Of a DNA stretch of 7,101 bases, positions 1 to 6,373 are shown one piece after another. How positions within the stretch are numbered: position 1 is the stretch's first letter; every line of letters begins with the position of its first letter. Under the pieces are notes generated by a model that was not told the DNA's origin, made no database searches, and worked only from the letters and a program-made list of their open reading frames with translations. The DNA is from Thermodesulfatator atlanticus (GTDB lineage: Bacteria > Desulfobacterota > Thermodesulfobacteria > Thermodesulfobacteriales > Thermodesulfatatoraceae), in the NCBI GenBank assembly GCA_011321895.1, contig DROK01000126.1:1-7101 (forward strand), read 5' to 3'. Made by a program: the position numbers and the translations under genes.

Positions 1-2
1 CG

Positions 3-329
3 CGAGCCCCGGAAAAAGGCTTAGGACCAAGCCCATCTTTTCCCTTAAAGGCCTCCTACCAGGAGGCGGAAAAAACCTTTCCTGAAAGATTGATTTACCG
101 TAAAGAGACGGCCCCTCCCGTACAAAGGGAAATCATCAAGGAACTGGTGCAAAAAGAGATCTCTCTTTCCCGGGTCTTACCCCCTGGAGAGGAGACCGCC
201 AGGCCCCAAAAGGCCTCTTTTTCGGCCAAAGAGATAAGAAACCTTGCCGAAGCGCTCTTTGAACCTTTCATGGAGCGCTGGCGCAGGGAACTTGAGCGAA
301 GGGGGTTCCTCCATGTTAGGTTCCCGTGA
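3..329 (+). CDS. Unrecognised CIS-operon protein, C-terminal part (5' end outside window)
   Basis: The frame is open from the left edge to the TGA at 327-329, giving 109 visible residues. The true start must lie upstream or be a non-ATG codon. A TTG at 90 is the first candidate inside the window, but it has no convincing ribosome site and the frame stays open before it. I do not recognise a named domain. The visible part has a proline-rich, charged first half and ends in an amphipathic, Arg/Glu-rich helix (FEPFMERWRRELERRGF). From memory, small proteins in other CIS operons that sit beside the second tube gene end in a similar helix (LADRVYRLL...ERRG-like), so a baseplate or tube accessory role is plausible, but this is inference only. 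Its end overlaps the tube gene by 17 nt, which indicates the same transcript. Confidence 0.7.
   Translation, partial: RAPEKGLGPSPSFPLKASYQEAEKTFPERLIYRKETAPPVQREIIKELVQKEISLSRVLPPGEETARPQKASFSAKEIRNLAEALFEPFMERWRRELERRGFLHVRFP
298..305 (+). promoter_or_regulatory. Ribosome binding site deciding the tube gene start
   Basis: The purine run GAAGGGGG lies 7 nt before the ATG at 313, inside the end of the upstream gene. It supports starting the tube protein at 313. The in-frame ATG at 244 would add 23 residues that do not fit the gp19-like family. Confidence 0.65.
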
Positions 330-756
330 AGATCCCCTCCTAGGGCATCGCTTCCTGGTGGAATGTGAAGGGATCCTGGTAGCTGGCTTCCAAGAGGTAT
401 CCGGCTTGGAGCTGACCCTGGAGGTGGAAGAGGTAAGCGAGGGCGGGAGCAATGATCTGGTCTACCGTCTGCCCAAAGGGGTCAAGGCCGGTACCCTGGT
501 GCTTAAACGCGGCCTCTGTCAGGCGGAGCTCTGGGAATGGTTTCGGGAAGTCCAAAAGGCCCTTTCTTTCCGGCGGCCTCTTACGACCCGCACCCTTTAT
601 CTCGTGATCCTGGATAGCGCCGGGGAAGAAGCCCTGCGCTTGGCCCTCAACGGGGCCTACCCGGTGAAGTGGACCGGGCCGGAACTTAAGGCAGAAACCG
701 CCAGTGTGGCCCTGGAAAGCCTGGAACTGGCGTATCTCGGGGTGGAGAAGATCTGA
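313..756 (+). CDS. Phage T4 gp19-like inner tube protein of a contractile injection system
   Basis: This 147-residue protein belongs to the T4 gp19-like tail tube family (Afp1/Afp5, Pvc1/Pvc5). Such proteins form hexameric rings that stack into the inner tube driven out on sheath contraction. Family hallmarks appear in order: FLVE near residue 14, GFQEVSGLELTLEVEEVSEGG at about 25-45, the LPKGVKAGTLVLKRG segment at 53-67 (family form LPG..K...LTLKRG), LWEWF at 73-77, and the closing NGAYPVKWTGPELKAE and ALESLELAYLGVEKI segments. Length matches the usual 140-150 residues. Because it directly precedes the LysM protein, it is more likely the baseplate-proximal, Afp5-like tube initiator than the main tube subunit, whose gene should lie upstream with the sheath. 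It shares one base with the next gene (stop 754-756, next ATG 756). Confidence 0.93.
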   Translation: MLGSREDPLLGHRFLVECEGILVAGFQEVSGLELTLEVEEVSEGGSNDLVYRLPKGVKAGTLVLKRGLCQAELWEWFREVQKALSFRRPLTTRTLYLVILDSAGEEALRLALNGAYPVKWTGPELKAETASVALESLELAYLGVEKI

Positions 757-1412
757 TGCCAAGCAAAGCGGTGCTCAAGATCTTAAACGGCGAAAACGCC
801 GGACAGGAGTTCGTTTTTGACTTCAACCCCACGGAATACACCGTGGAGACCGGGAATCGTTTCCAGGTGATAAACTTCCCTGAACTTTCGGCCCCTCTCC
901 TCCAGTTCGTGACCGGGGAAGGGGAGACGCTTTCTTTTGAGCTATTACTGGATGACACCCTGGCCCTGGGGACCAAAGAAAGGCCACCCCTGCTAAAAAG
1001 GCTTGCCCTCCTGGAGAAGGCCCTGGCGGTAGACCCTGAGCTCCACGCCCCACCGCTGGTGTCTTTTTCTTGGGGACAGGAGATCCTCCCCCAGGCGGTG
1101 GTGGAAAAGCTGAGCAAGCGTTTCGTCCTGTTTAACGACGAAGGGCTCCCGGTAAGGGTACGGCTAAGTCTTACCCTGAAGCGCTACCTCACCCCCGAGC
1201 AACAGAAGGAGGCGGAAGACCGCCATTCCGCCGATGTAAGCAAGCTCCGCCTCCTGCGCGAAGGAGAAAACATCTTTCTCCTGGCAGCCAAGGAATACGG
1301 AACCGTGGCGGCCTGGCGGCTCATCGCCCGGGAAAACCACCTGCGTAACCCCCTGGAGGTCCCGGTAGGGACTTTACTGAAACTTCCGCCATGGAGGGGT
1401 CCCGGTGTCTGA
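756..1412 (+). CDS. CIS tube/baseplate protein with C-terminal LysM domain (Afp7/Pvc7-like)
   Basis: The protein has 218 residues. The N-terminal part (about 3-145) matches the CIS tube-protein domain: KAVLKILNG, then FDFNPTEYTVETGNRF at about 21-36 and GEGETLSFELLLDD at 54-67, followed by a strand-rich region ending SLTLKRY near 144. A LysM-like module occupies about residues 164-212 (LREGENIFLLAAKEYGTVAAWRLIARENHLRNP...VGTLLKLPP). In Afp/PVC particles the homologue forms a ring joining the tube initiator to the spike hub, similar to T4 gp48/gp54, and its LysM resembles that of gp53. It probably acts in the assembled baseplate and is not a peptidoglycan enzyme: there is no signal peptide or catalytic domain. 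GGAG at 744-747 lies 8 nt before the start. Its end overlaps the hub gene by 8 nt. Confidence 0.92.
   Translation: MPSKAVLKILNGENAGQEFVFDFNPTEYTVETGNRFQVINFPELSAPLLQFVTGEGETLSFELLLDDTLALGTKERPPLLKRLALLEKALAVDPELHAPPLVSFSWGQEILPQAVVEKLSKRFVLFNDEGLPVRVRLSLTLKRYLTPEQQKEAEDRHSADVSKLRLLREGENIFLLAAKEYGTVAAWRLIARENHLRNPLEVPVGTLLKLPPWRGPGV
1393..1399 (+). promoter_or_regulatory. Ribosome binding site for the GTG-started hub gene
   Basis: GGAGGGG ends 5 nt before the GTG at 1405, within the last codons of the LysM gene. It supports GTG at 1405 as the hub start. The next possible starts further in would remove the conserved first strand of the hub domain. Confidence 0.75.
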
Positions 1413-2514
1413 CCTGCGTTTCTACGCCCCTGGATTCGAGATAAGGGTAAAGGGCGAAAGACTCGCGGAAAGGGGCTTTATCGTCAACCAGGTCACGGTA
1501 GAACAGGCCACCGAGGCGGCGGCGCGGGCCACCTTTTCCGTCTTCCGGGCGGGAACGGAACAGAGTCTGAGCGCCTGGCTGAAGCAAGGGCTTTCCTTTT
1601 TTAAGTTGGGAGTCCCCGTCGAGATCCGGGCCGGTTACGGCGGGGAACGCCGCCTCATCTTCAAAGGTTGCCTGACCTCCTTTTCCTACACCTTTGCCGT
1701 GGACGCCATCGGGGAGATCCAGGTTGAGGCCCAGGACTTCCTCTTCCTCCTCATGAAGAGCAGGGCCCTGGCGCAGAAGCAAGGGGGGTTTAATCAGGTT
1801 TACGACCACGAGGTGGTTCGCCGCGTCCTCTCCCATTACCCCGCCTTTGAGGAGGTCTACATCGAGGAGACCCCGATCAGGTATCCCAAGGTCCAACAAA
1901 AAGACGAAGAGTCGGATTATCAGTTTTTAAGACGTCTGGCTGAAAGGAACAATTATCTCCTTTACGCCCGCGTCGACCAGGAAAGGGAAAAGGCCGTATT
2001 CTGCTTTAAAAAGCCGCAAGACAAACCCACCCCCAAACAGGGGCAACACGAACTTTATTTTGGCCGGGAACTCCGCTCCTTTACCCCGAACTTTAGCCTC
2101 ACCCAGGTGATCACCCGGGTGGTGGTAAGGGGCTGGGACCCCAAACAGAAAAAGGAAATCGAAGGCCAGGCGGAGCTTTCGGCTAAAGACCAGGAACGCT
2201 TTGAGAAAACGGGTTTTCCTTCCCCGATCACCCTGGAGCTCCACCTTCCGGTACGCACCAGAGAAGAGGCCCAGAAGCAGGCGGAGGCCATCTGTCAGAA
2301 ATACCGGCGCTTACTTGAAGCTGAGGCCGAAGCCCTGGGGCTTCCGGAGATCCAGGCAGGAGATCTCGTAGAGATTAAAGGGCTGCCGCAGTGTCAGGGC
2401 CCGGCGGACCTTGATCTCTGTCGCGGTTATCTGGCGGTGCAGGCCACCCACCAGATCGGGGAGGGAGGCTACCGCCTGCGCTTAAAACTAAAGGAGGTCG
2501 TCTCCTACCCATGA
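1405..2514 (+). CDS. Baseplate hub protein, gp27 / phage late control D-like (N-terminal half of VgrG/Afp8)
   Basis: The product has 369 residues and uses a GTG start. It is a late-control-D/gp27-type hub, the protein that trimerises under the tube and carries the spike. The first 115 residues form a strand-rich barrel (FEIRVKGE..., VNQVTVEQATEAAARATFSVF, GVPVEIRAGYGGERRLIFKGCL). The family signature follows at about 159-187: RYPKVQQKDEESDYQFLRRL, then AERNNYLLYAR. The C-terminal AGDLVEIKGL motif is at 318-327, and GYLAVQATHQIGEGGYRLRLKL matches the usual Y.V....H.....GY...... ending. Between these lies a short insertion with two cysteines (C330 and C339). There is no OB-fold or spike region: those are encoded by the next gene, overlapping by 4 nt (ATGA). 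VgrG and Afp8 normally carry both halves in one chain, whereas T4 and P2 split them as here. Confidence 0.93.
   Translation: MSDLRFYAPGFEIRVKGERLAERGFIVNQVTVEQATEAAARATFSVFRAGTEQSLSAWLKQGLSFFKLGVPVEIRAGYGGERRLIFKGCLTSFSYTFAVDAIGEIQVEAQDFLFLLMKSRALAQKQGGFNQVYDHEVVRRVLSHYPAFEEVYIEETPIRYPKVQQKDEESDYQFLRRLAERNNYLLYARVDQEREKAVFCFKKPQDKPTPKQGQHELYFGRELRSFTPNFSLTQVITRVVVRGWDPKQKKEIEGQAELSAKDQERFEKTGFPSPITLELHLPVRTREEAQKQAEAICQKYRRLLEAEAEALGLPEIQAGDLVEIKGLPQCQGPADLDLCRGYLAVQATHQIGEGGYRLRLKLKEVVSYP
2491..2506 (+). promoter_or_regulatory. Ribosome binding site of the spike gene, inside a small hairpin
   Basis: The Shine-Dalgarno sequence AAGGAGGT (2491-2498) lies an unusually long 13 nt before the ATG at 2511. 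Its AGGAG (2492-2496) pairs perfectly with CTCCT (2502-2506) across the loop GTCGT. Ribosomes finishing the hub gene, whose stop is at 2512-2514, would melt this stem, which suggests translational coupling. The pairing is seen directly; the regulatory role is inferred. Confidence 0.45.
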
Positions 2515-3110
2515 TGTTCTGGGAAGACCAAACAGAAAAGAAACTCAGCGGCGTTTACGTGGCGGTGGTGACGGACAACCAGGACCCGGAAGAAATGGGA
2601 AGGGTCAAGGTGACCTTTCCCTGGCGTGGGGCCCGGGACGAAAGCTTTTGGGCCCGGGTGCTCTCCTTCGCCGGGGGAAAAGAGGCCGGGGCCTTCTTTC
2701 TCCCCGAGGTGGGAGACGAGGTCCTGGTGGCCTTTGAGGGGGGAGAAATCGAATATCCGGTGGTCTTGGGGGCGCTCTGGAACGGACGGGATAAGCCCCC
2801 TTTTGAAAAAGGGCGCCGGGTCATCCGTTCCCGCCAGGGGCACGAAGTGTCTTTTCACGACGAAAAGGGGGAAGTAATTCTGCGCACTTCCGGCGGGCGG
2901 GAGATCACCCTCAAAGAGTCCGGAGAAATCACCATCCGGGACCAAGGGGGTAACGAAATCGTCCTTACCGAAAACCCCTCCACCATAAAGATCAAGGGCA
3001 CACTCAAGATCGAAATTGAAGGGCAACAGATCAGTATCAAGGGAACGATGGTGGAGGTATCGGCCGAGGCCAACCTCGTCCTTCGCGGCGGCCTGGTCCA
3101 GATCAACTAA
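2511..3110 (+). CDS. Baseplate assembly protein V / gp5-like spike protein (OB fold plus beta-helix)
   Basis: This 199-residue protein is the spike half of a VgrG-like complex. Residues 12-95 form the OB fold, with GVYVAVVTDNQDPEEMGRVKV at 14-34, FWARV at 46-50, LPEVGDEVLVAFEGGEIEYP at 64-83 and VVLGALWNGRDKPP at 84-97; these are textbook gpV/VgrG motifs. From about 111 to 196 come some ten short alternating strands (EVSFH, EVILRT, EITLKE, EITIRD, EIVLTE, IKIKG, KIEIEG, ISIKG and so on), as expected for a trimeric beta-helix needle. It ends in NLVLRGGLVQIN, the usual family terminus. No lysozyme domain or C-terminal effector is present, unlike T4 gp5. The start could be either of two adjacent ATGs (2511 or 2514). 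The first gives the ATGA overlap with the hub stop. It should sit on the preceding hub and be tipped by the PAAR protein encoded next. Confidence 0.93.
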   Translation: MMFWEDQTEKKLSGVYVAVVTDNQDPEEMGRVKVTFPWRGARDESFWARVLSFAGGKEAGAFFLPEVGDEVLVAFEGGEIEYPVVLGALWNGRDKPPFEKGRRVIRSRQGHEVSFHDEKGEVILRTSGGREITLKESGEITIRDQGGNEIVLTENPSTIKIKGTLKIEIEGQQISIKGTMVEVSAEANLVLRGGLVQIN

Positions 3111-3116
3111 AGGAGG
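3110..3116 (+). promoter_or_regulatory. Strong ribosome binding site before the PAAR gene
   Basis: AAGGAGG (part of a longer AAAGGAGGGGG run at 3109-3119) lies 5 nt before the ATG at 3122. It begins inside the spike stop codon. It is the closest match to the consensus in the window and fills the only intergenic gap longer than one base. Confidence 0.75.
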
Positions 3117-3121
3117 GGGCC

Positions 3122-3388
3122 ATGTTTTTGGCACGTTTGACCGACCTTTCAAGCCACGGGGGCACCCTGGCCCCACCCGGTGCCACTAACGTCCTGGCCG
3201 GCGGGCTTCCGGTGGCCTTTTTGGGGAGCAACCACGTCTGCCCCATCCCTTTCCACCCCCCGGGGCCGTTGATGGCTACCGGGGTCAAACTCCTGGTAAA
3301 CGGTCTGCCAGCCGGCCGGGCACAGGACCTTTTACCCTGTGGCGCCCTGGTCCTTCCCGGGGCCACCAATATCCTGGTGGGAGGCTAA
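3122..3388 (+). CDS. PAAR-domain spike tip protein (Afp10-like)
   Basis: The 88 residues are entirely one PAAR domain, which folds into a small cone that sharpens the end of the trimeric spike. Visible hallmarks are the N-terminal DLSSHGG (8-14), GATNVLAGGLPVA (20-32), HVCPI (38-42), a His at 45, VKLLVNGLPAGRAQD (55-69), CGA (73-75) and a second half-repeat GATNILVGG (80-88). PAAR tips usually bind one metal ion through three His and one Cys; H12, H38, H45 and C73 are candidates, with C40 an alternative. There is no C-terminal toxin extension, so this is a structural tip and not an effector carrier. It lies 11 nt after the spike gene and one base before the gp25 gene. Confidence 0.94.
   Translation: MFLARLTDLSSHGGTLAPPGATNVLAGGLPVAFLGSNHVCPIPFHPPGPLMATGVKLLVNGLPAGRAQDLLPCGALVLPGATNILVGG
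3379..3384 (+). promoter_or_regulatory. Ribosome binding site deciding the gp25 start
   Basis: GGGAGG, inside the last codons of the PAAR gene, ends 5 nt before the ATG at 3390. It favours 3390 over the in-frame ATG at 3339, which would lie deep inside the PAAR gene and add residues that do not belong to the gp25 family. Confidence 0.75.
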
Positions 3389-3389
3389 A

Positions 3390-3785
3390 ATGGAAAAAGA
3401 TTTTTTGGGAAAGGGGCTGGCCCACCCCTTAAGTCTTGACGCCGAAGGGCGACTCAAACTCCTTTCCGGGGAAGAAAGTATCGCCCAGAGTATCCGTTTG
3501 ATCCTTAAGACCCGCCCCGGGGAGAGACCCGTACACCCCGATTTCGGTTGCGGGATAGATGATTTCCTCTTTGGTCCGCTCAACGCCGGTGTCCTTTCCC
3601 AGCTCGAAAATCGCGTCGCCGAAGCCCTGCGGCGGTTTGAGCCCCGGATCATAGTCGAAGAGGTGAAGGCCCGGGTCGCAGACCGAGGGCCGGAGGGGAG
3701 GCTTCAGGTAGAAATCACCTATCGTATCCGGCGCACCAACAGCCGGCACAATCTGGTCTATCCCTTTTTCCTGGAGGAAAGATGA
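3390..3785 (+). CDS. gp25/GpW-like baseplate wedge protein (Afp9-like)
   Basis: This 131-residue protein belongs to the gp25-like family (T4 gp25, TssE, Afp9), a wedge component that nucleates sheath assembly on the baseplate. It shows the full family pattern: FLGKGLAHPL at 5-14, SGEESIAQSIRLILKTRPGE at 26-45, HPDFGCGIDDFLF at 49-61, the conserved EPR core motif at 84-86 in RRFEPRIIVEEV, and the C-terminal YRIRRTNSRHNLVYPFFLEE at 111-130. Length is typical. It starts one base after the PAAR stop and overlaps the following gene by 4 nt (ATGA). In known baseplates gp25 binds the helices of the two gp6-like chains, which are encoded by the next two genes. Confidence 0.95.
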   Translation: MEKDFLGKGLAHPLSLDAEGRLKLLSGEESIAQSIRLILKTRPGERPVHPDFGCGIDDFLFGPLNAGVLSQLENRVAEALRRFEPRIIVEEVKARVADRGPEGRLQVEITYRIRRTNSRHNLVYPFFLEER

Positions 3786-6373
3786 AGGCCTTCTTTGGGC
3801 TCGATACGGAAACCACCCTGAAAGAGGCCCTCAAAGCGGCCTTAGAAAGAGAATGGGCCCGGGATGACCCGGTACTTGAGGGTATGCTCCGGTTTTTGGC
3901 CCGCAGGCTGGAGGAGGCCCGCGCTGCCACCGAGCGCCTGCCCCAAAAGACCCTCATCCACCTGTACTCCCTCCTGGGAGTCAAGGCCCCTGATCCCAAA
4001 GCCGCCCGGGCCGTGGTGGTCTTTGACGTCTCGGAGAAGACCAAAGAGCCCCTGGTCCTGGAAAAGGGGCTTTCTCTGGCCACCGGGGAGCTCACCTTTG
4101 AAACCGAAGAGGAAATCTGGGCCTTACCCGGGGGGTGGTCCAGGCTATTCTTTTACGTGCCTAGCGAGATCCTTTTGCTCCGCCTGGAAGAGATCCTCCC
4201 GGAAAAGCCCGCAACACCCGGGGCCCTCCCCTCTTCCGGGCGCTTTACCTTTCGGGCCCGGTTTCCCCTGGAAGTTCTCGCACCGGAAGAAAAATTTGAC
4301 CTGGCATTTGTGGCGCCGGCCGGGGGGATAGCCCTCTTTGCCGAGGGCAAAAACGGGAAAAGGCCCCTTCACCGCCAGGAAAACCTCTTCTCCCTGCCCA
4401 GGGACCTCCTTCCCCTTGAAGACGAAAAGGGCAAATATTTCATCATCTCCGGTGAGAGTCACCGCCCCATCTCCTCGGCGCAAATCCTCCTGAAGCCCGG
4501 GCCCAAAAGGATAACCCATCTTTTTGCCGGCGACCGCCCCCTGGCGCGCCACACCCCCGTTTTCTTTTTCAAAAGGACCTCTTTAGACCTGCGGACAGAC
4601 TTCTTTGAGGTGCTGCCCAGGATATATCCCGTTTTTGAAAAAGATCAGGAACATTTCGCCGTCAAAAACCCCTTCGGCACGCCTCCTGTCCCCGGGGTGA
4701 GCTTTTTCATAGGGGGGTTCTGGCTGCTTCCAAGGACGAGGTGCCAGATAGAGTCCCCCTTCCCGGCTTCAGCCCTCTCCTGGGAATATTTTGACGGTAA
4801 AAGCTGGAAGCCGTTGAAGCTCGAAAACCGGGAAGCGATCCTCCCGGATGACCTCGCCCCCACGGTGGTAAACCAGGTCTTTGCCCGCTGGCTGAGGATA
4901 CGTTACGTGGGCCCTTTCCAGCCGAGCCCGGAAAAGGCCCCCTCGGACTACTACCTGAACGTCTCTGTCTTTATGGCGGACCAGTCCTTTGCACCTGAGG
5001 AAATCAAGGTCTCAAACCTGGGAGAAGAAAGTGAATCACTTCCCCAGAAAGTCCCTGACCACGGCCTCTCCCCTCAAGAAGCCGCCCTCTATCTTTGCTT
5101 AAAAAAACCCTATTCTGGCGGGCCGGTAACCCTTTACTTCCGGGGCAAGGCTCCCCGGGAGACCTTAAAAAGGCTTGAGGTATCCACGGCTTCTGGCTTT
5201 GAGGCCCTGGCCTTTGAGGATACCACCCACCGCCTTAAGGGGCCGGGCTTCCTCCGTTTCTACCTCCCGGAATCCTTTTCTTTCCGCAAGCTCTTCGGGG
5301 AAGAGGGGGCCTGGTTGCGCCTGGTGTTGACGAAAGAGGAGGCCCAAAAAATCCAGATAGAAGGGCTTTACCTCAACGCCGTTACCGTACGAGAAGGGCA
5401 AAGCCTCCGTCTAAGGGCCAAAGCCACCGGGAAACCCGGCGAAGAATTCTCGCTAAAGCCGTTGGTGGGAGAGGCCCGGGTCTCCGTCGGGGGCAAGGTC
5501 TGGCAGATAGTAGACGATCTTTCCCTTTACGGCCCGGAAGAGGAAGTGGCAGAGCTCGATCCTCAGACAGGGCGCCTGGTCTTTGGGGACGGGGTCCACG
5601 GGAAAGTCCCGGAGCGTGACGCCCTGATCGAGGTACATTACGTGAGCCATCACGGGGACCGGGGTAACGTCCCGGCCTGGAGCATAAAGGAATTGGTCTC
5701 TCCCCTGCCCTTCGTGGAAGGGGTTCGCCAGCCAGAGGCCGCGGTGGGCGGGAAGACCGAGGTCCAGGAAAAGCTCCTGTTGAGACGGCTTCCCCAAATA
5801 ATGCGCCACCGCCAACGTGCCACCACCGCCTCTGATCTGGAAAACCTCCTCGGCGAACTGGAAGAGATCAAACGTCTCCACTTTGCTTTTGCCGGAGAGA
5901 GACTGATCCTTTACGTGCTGCCGCAGGCCGAAGATCCTGCTCCACGCGTCTCCCAGGGTTTGCGTGAGAGGATCCAGGAAAAATTAAGACCGGCCCTCCC
6001 CCTTACCCTTTCAGCTTTTGAGGTGCAGGATCCCCTTTACGTCCCCATCCATCTCAAAGCCGACCTGGTTATCTCTCACGGAGTAGCCCTGAAAAAGGCC
6101 CTCACCCTGGCCCAGGAAGCCCTGAGGCGGTTTTTACACCCGGTAAAGGGTAATTTTCAGGGAGAGGGTTTTCCCTTCGGGCGGCTCCCCTATCTTTCGG
6201 ATTTTTACCGCCTGCTCCAAGGGCTCCCGGTCGTTCGTGCGGTCAGGAAGATGGAAATTTACGCCCGGGTAGGGGAGGATTTTCGGCCTTACCGCGAGGG
6301 CCGCCCCCCGCAACTCCCCCTCTACGTCCTGCCCACCCCCGGGGAAATCTCCCTTAAAGGAGTTTCTCTATGA
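3782..6373 (+). CDS. Large baseplate J / gp6-like wedge protein (Afp11/Afp12-like)
   Basis: The protein has 863 residues. Its N-terminal region (about 30-110) follows the pattern of large CIS 'putative baseplate assembly' proteins: a helix rich in Leu/Arg, LPQKTLIHLYSLLGVKAPDP at 53-72, then a strand region with LVLEKGLSLATGELTFET. A mid-protein segment has WEYFDGKSW at 334-342, common in this group. The baseplate-J part is in the C-terminal third: LVFGDGVHGKVP around 599-610 (FGDG at 601-604), GDRGNVPAW near 625-633 (GNV at 628-630), RATTASDLENLL from 679, and LPYLSDFYRLLQGLPVVRAV from 802. gp6-like proteins form a ring of dimers around the hub that changes shape on triggering. GGAGG at 3773-3777 precedes the start by 4 nt. 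The end overlaps the next gene by 4 nt. The part from about 110 to 590 is poorly conserved and not assigned here. Confidence 0.9.
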   Translation: MKAFFGLDTETTLKEALKAALEREWARDDPVLEGMLRFLARRLEEARAATERLPQKTLIHLYSLLGVKAPDPKAARAVVVFDVSEKTKEPLVLEKGLSLATGELTFETEEEIWALPGGWSRLFFYVPSEILLLRLEEILPEKPATPGALPSSGRFTFRARFPLEVLAPEEKFDLAFVAPAGGIALFAEGKNGKRPLHRQENLFSLPRDLLPLEDEKGKYFIISGESHRPISSAQILLKPGPKRITHLFAGDRPLARHTPVFFFKRTSLDLRTDFFEVLPRIYPVFEKDQEHFAVKNPFGTPPVPGVSFFIGGFWLLPRTRCQIESPFPASALSWEYFDGKSWKPLKLENREAILPDDLAPTVVNQVFARWLRIRYVGPFQPSPEKAPSDYYLNVSVFMADQSFAPEEIKVSNLGEESESLPQKVPDHGLSPQEAALYLCLKKPYSGGPVTLYFRGKAPRETLKRLEVSTASGFEALAFEDTTHRLKGPGFLRFYLPESFSFRKLFGEEGAWLRLVLTKEEAQKIQIEGLYLNAVTVREGQSLRLRAKATGKPGEEFSLKPLVGEARVSVGGKVWQIVDDLSLYGPEEEVAELDPQTGRLVFGDGVHGKVPERDALIEVHYVSHHGDRGNVPAWSIKELVSPLPFVEGVRQPEAAVGGKTEVQEKLLLRRLPQIMRHRQRATTASDLENLLGELEEIKRLHFAFAGERLILYVLPQAEDPAPRVSQGLRERIQEKLRPALPLTLSAFEVQDPLYVPIHLKADLVISHGVALKKALTLAQEALRRFLHPVKGNFQGEGFPFGRLPYLSDFYRLLQGLPVVRAVRKMEIYARVGEDFRPYREGRPPQLPLYVLPTPGEISLKGVSL
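6356..6362 (+). promoter_or_regulatory. Ribosome binding site for the second J-like gene
   Basis: AAAGGAG lies 7 nt before the ATG at 6370, within the final codons of the preceding gene. It supports initiation at the ATGA overlap. Confidence 0.75.

Noticed and set aside
244..312. Upstream extension of the tube protein to the ATG at 244
   Set aside because: The added residues do not resemble the gp19-like N-terminus, and the ATG at 313 has a well-placed ribosome site.
1246..1391. LysM module as a sign of a peptidoglycan-cutting enzyme
   Set aside because: There is no catalytic domain or signal peptide, and LysM at this position is the standard architecture of Afp7-like baseplate proteins.
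1321..1899. Long minus-strand open frame (192 codons), and similar ones across the window
   Set aside because: These are antisense shadows of well-supported plus-strand genes. The proteins have no family motifs and lack ribosome sites, and the whole operon is co-directional.
3119..3132. Four-base-pair GCCA/TGGC inverted repeat over the PAAR start codon
   Set aside because: The stem is too short and the adjacent ribosome site is unpaired and strong, so a regulatory role is not supported.
3864..4331. Plus-strand open frame of 155 codons within the large J-like gene
   Set aside because: The product is Pro/Ser/Trp-rich and low in complexity, typical of out-of-frame GC-rich DNA, and the overlapping frame encodes a conserved baseplate protein.
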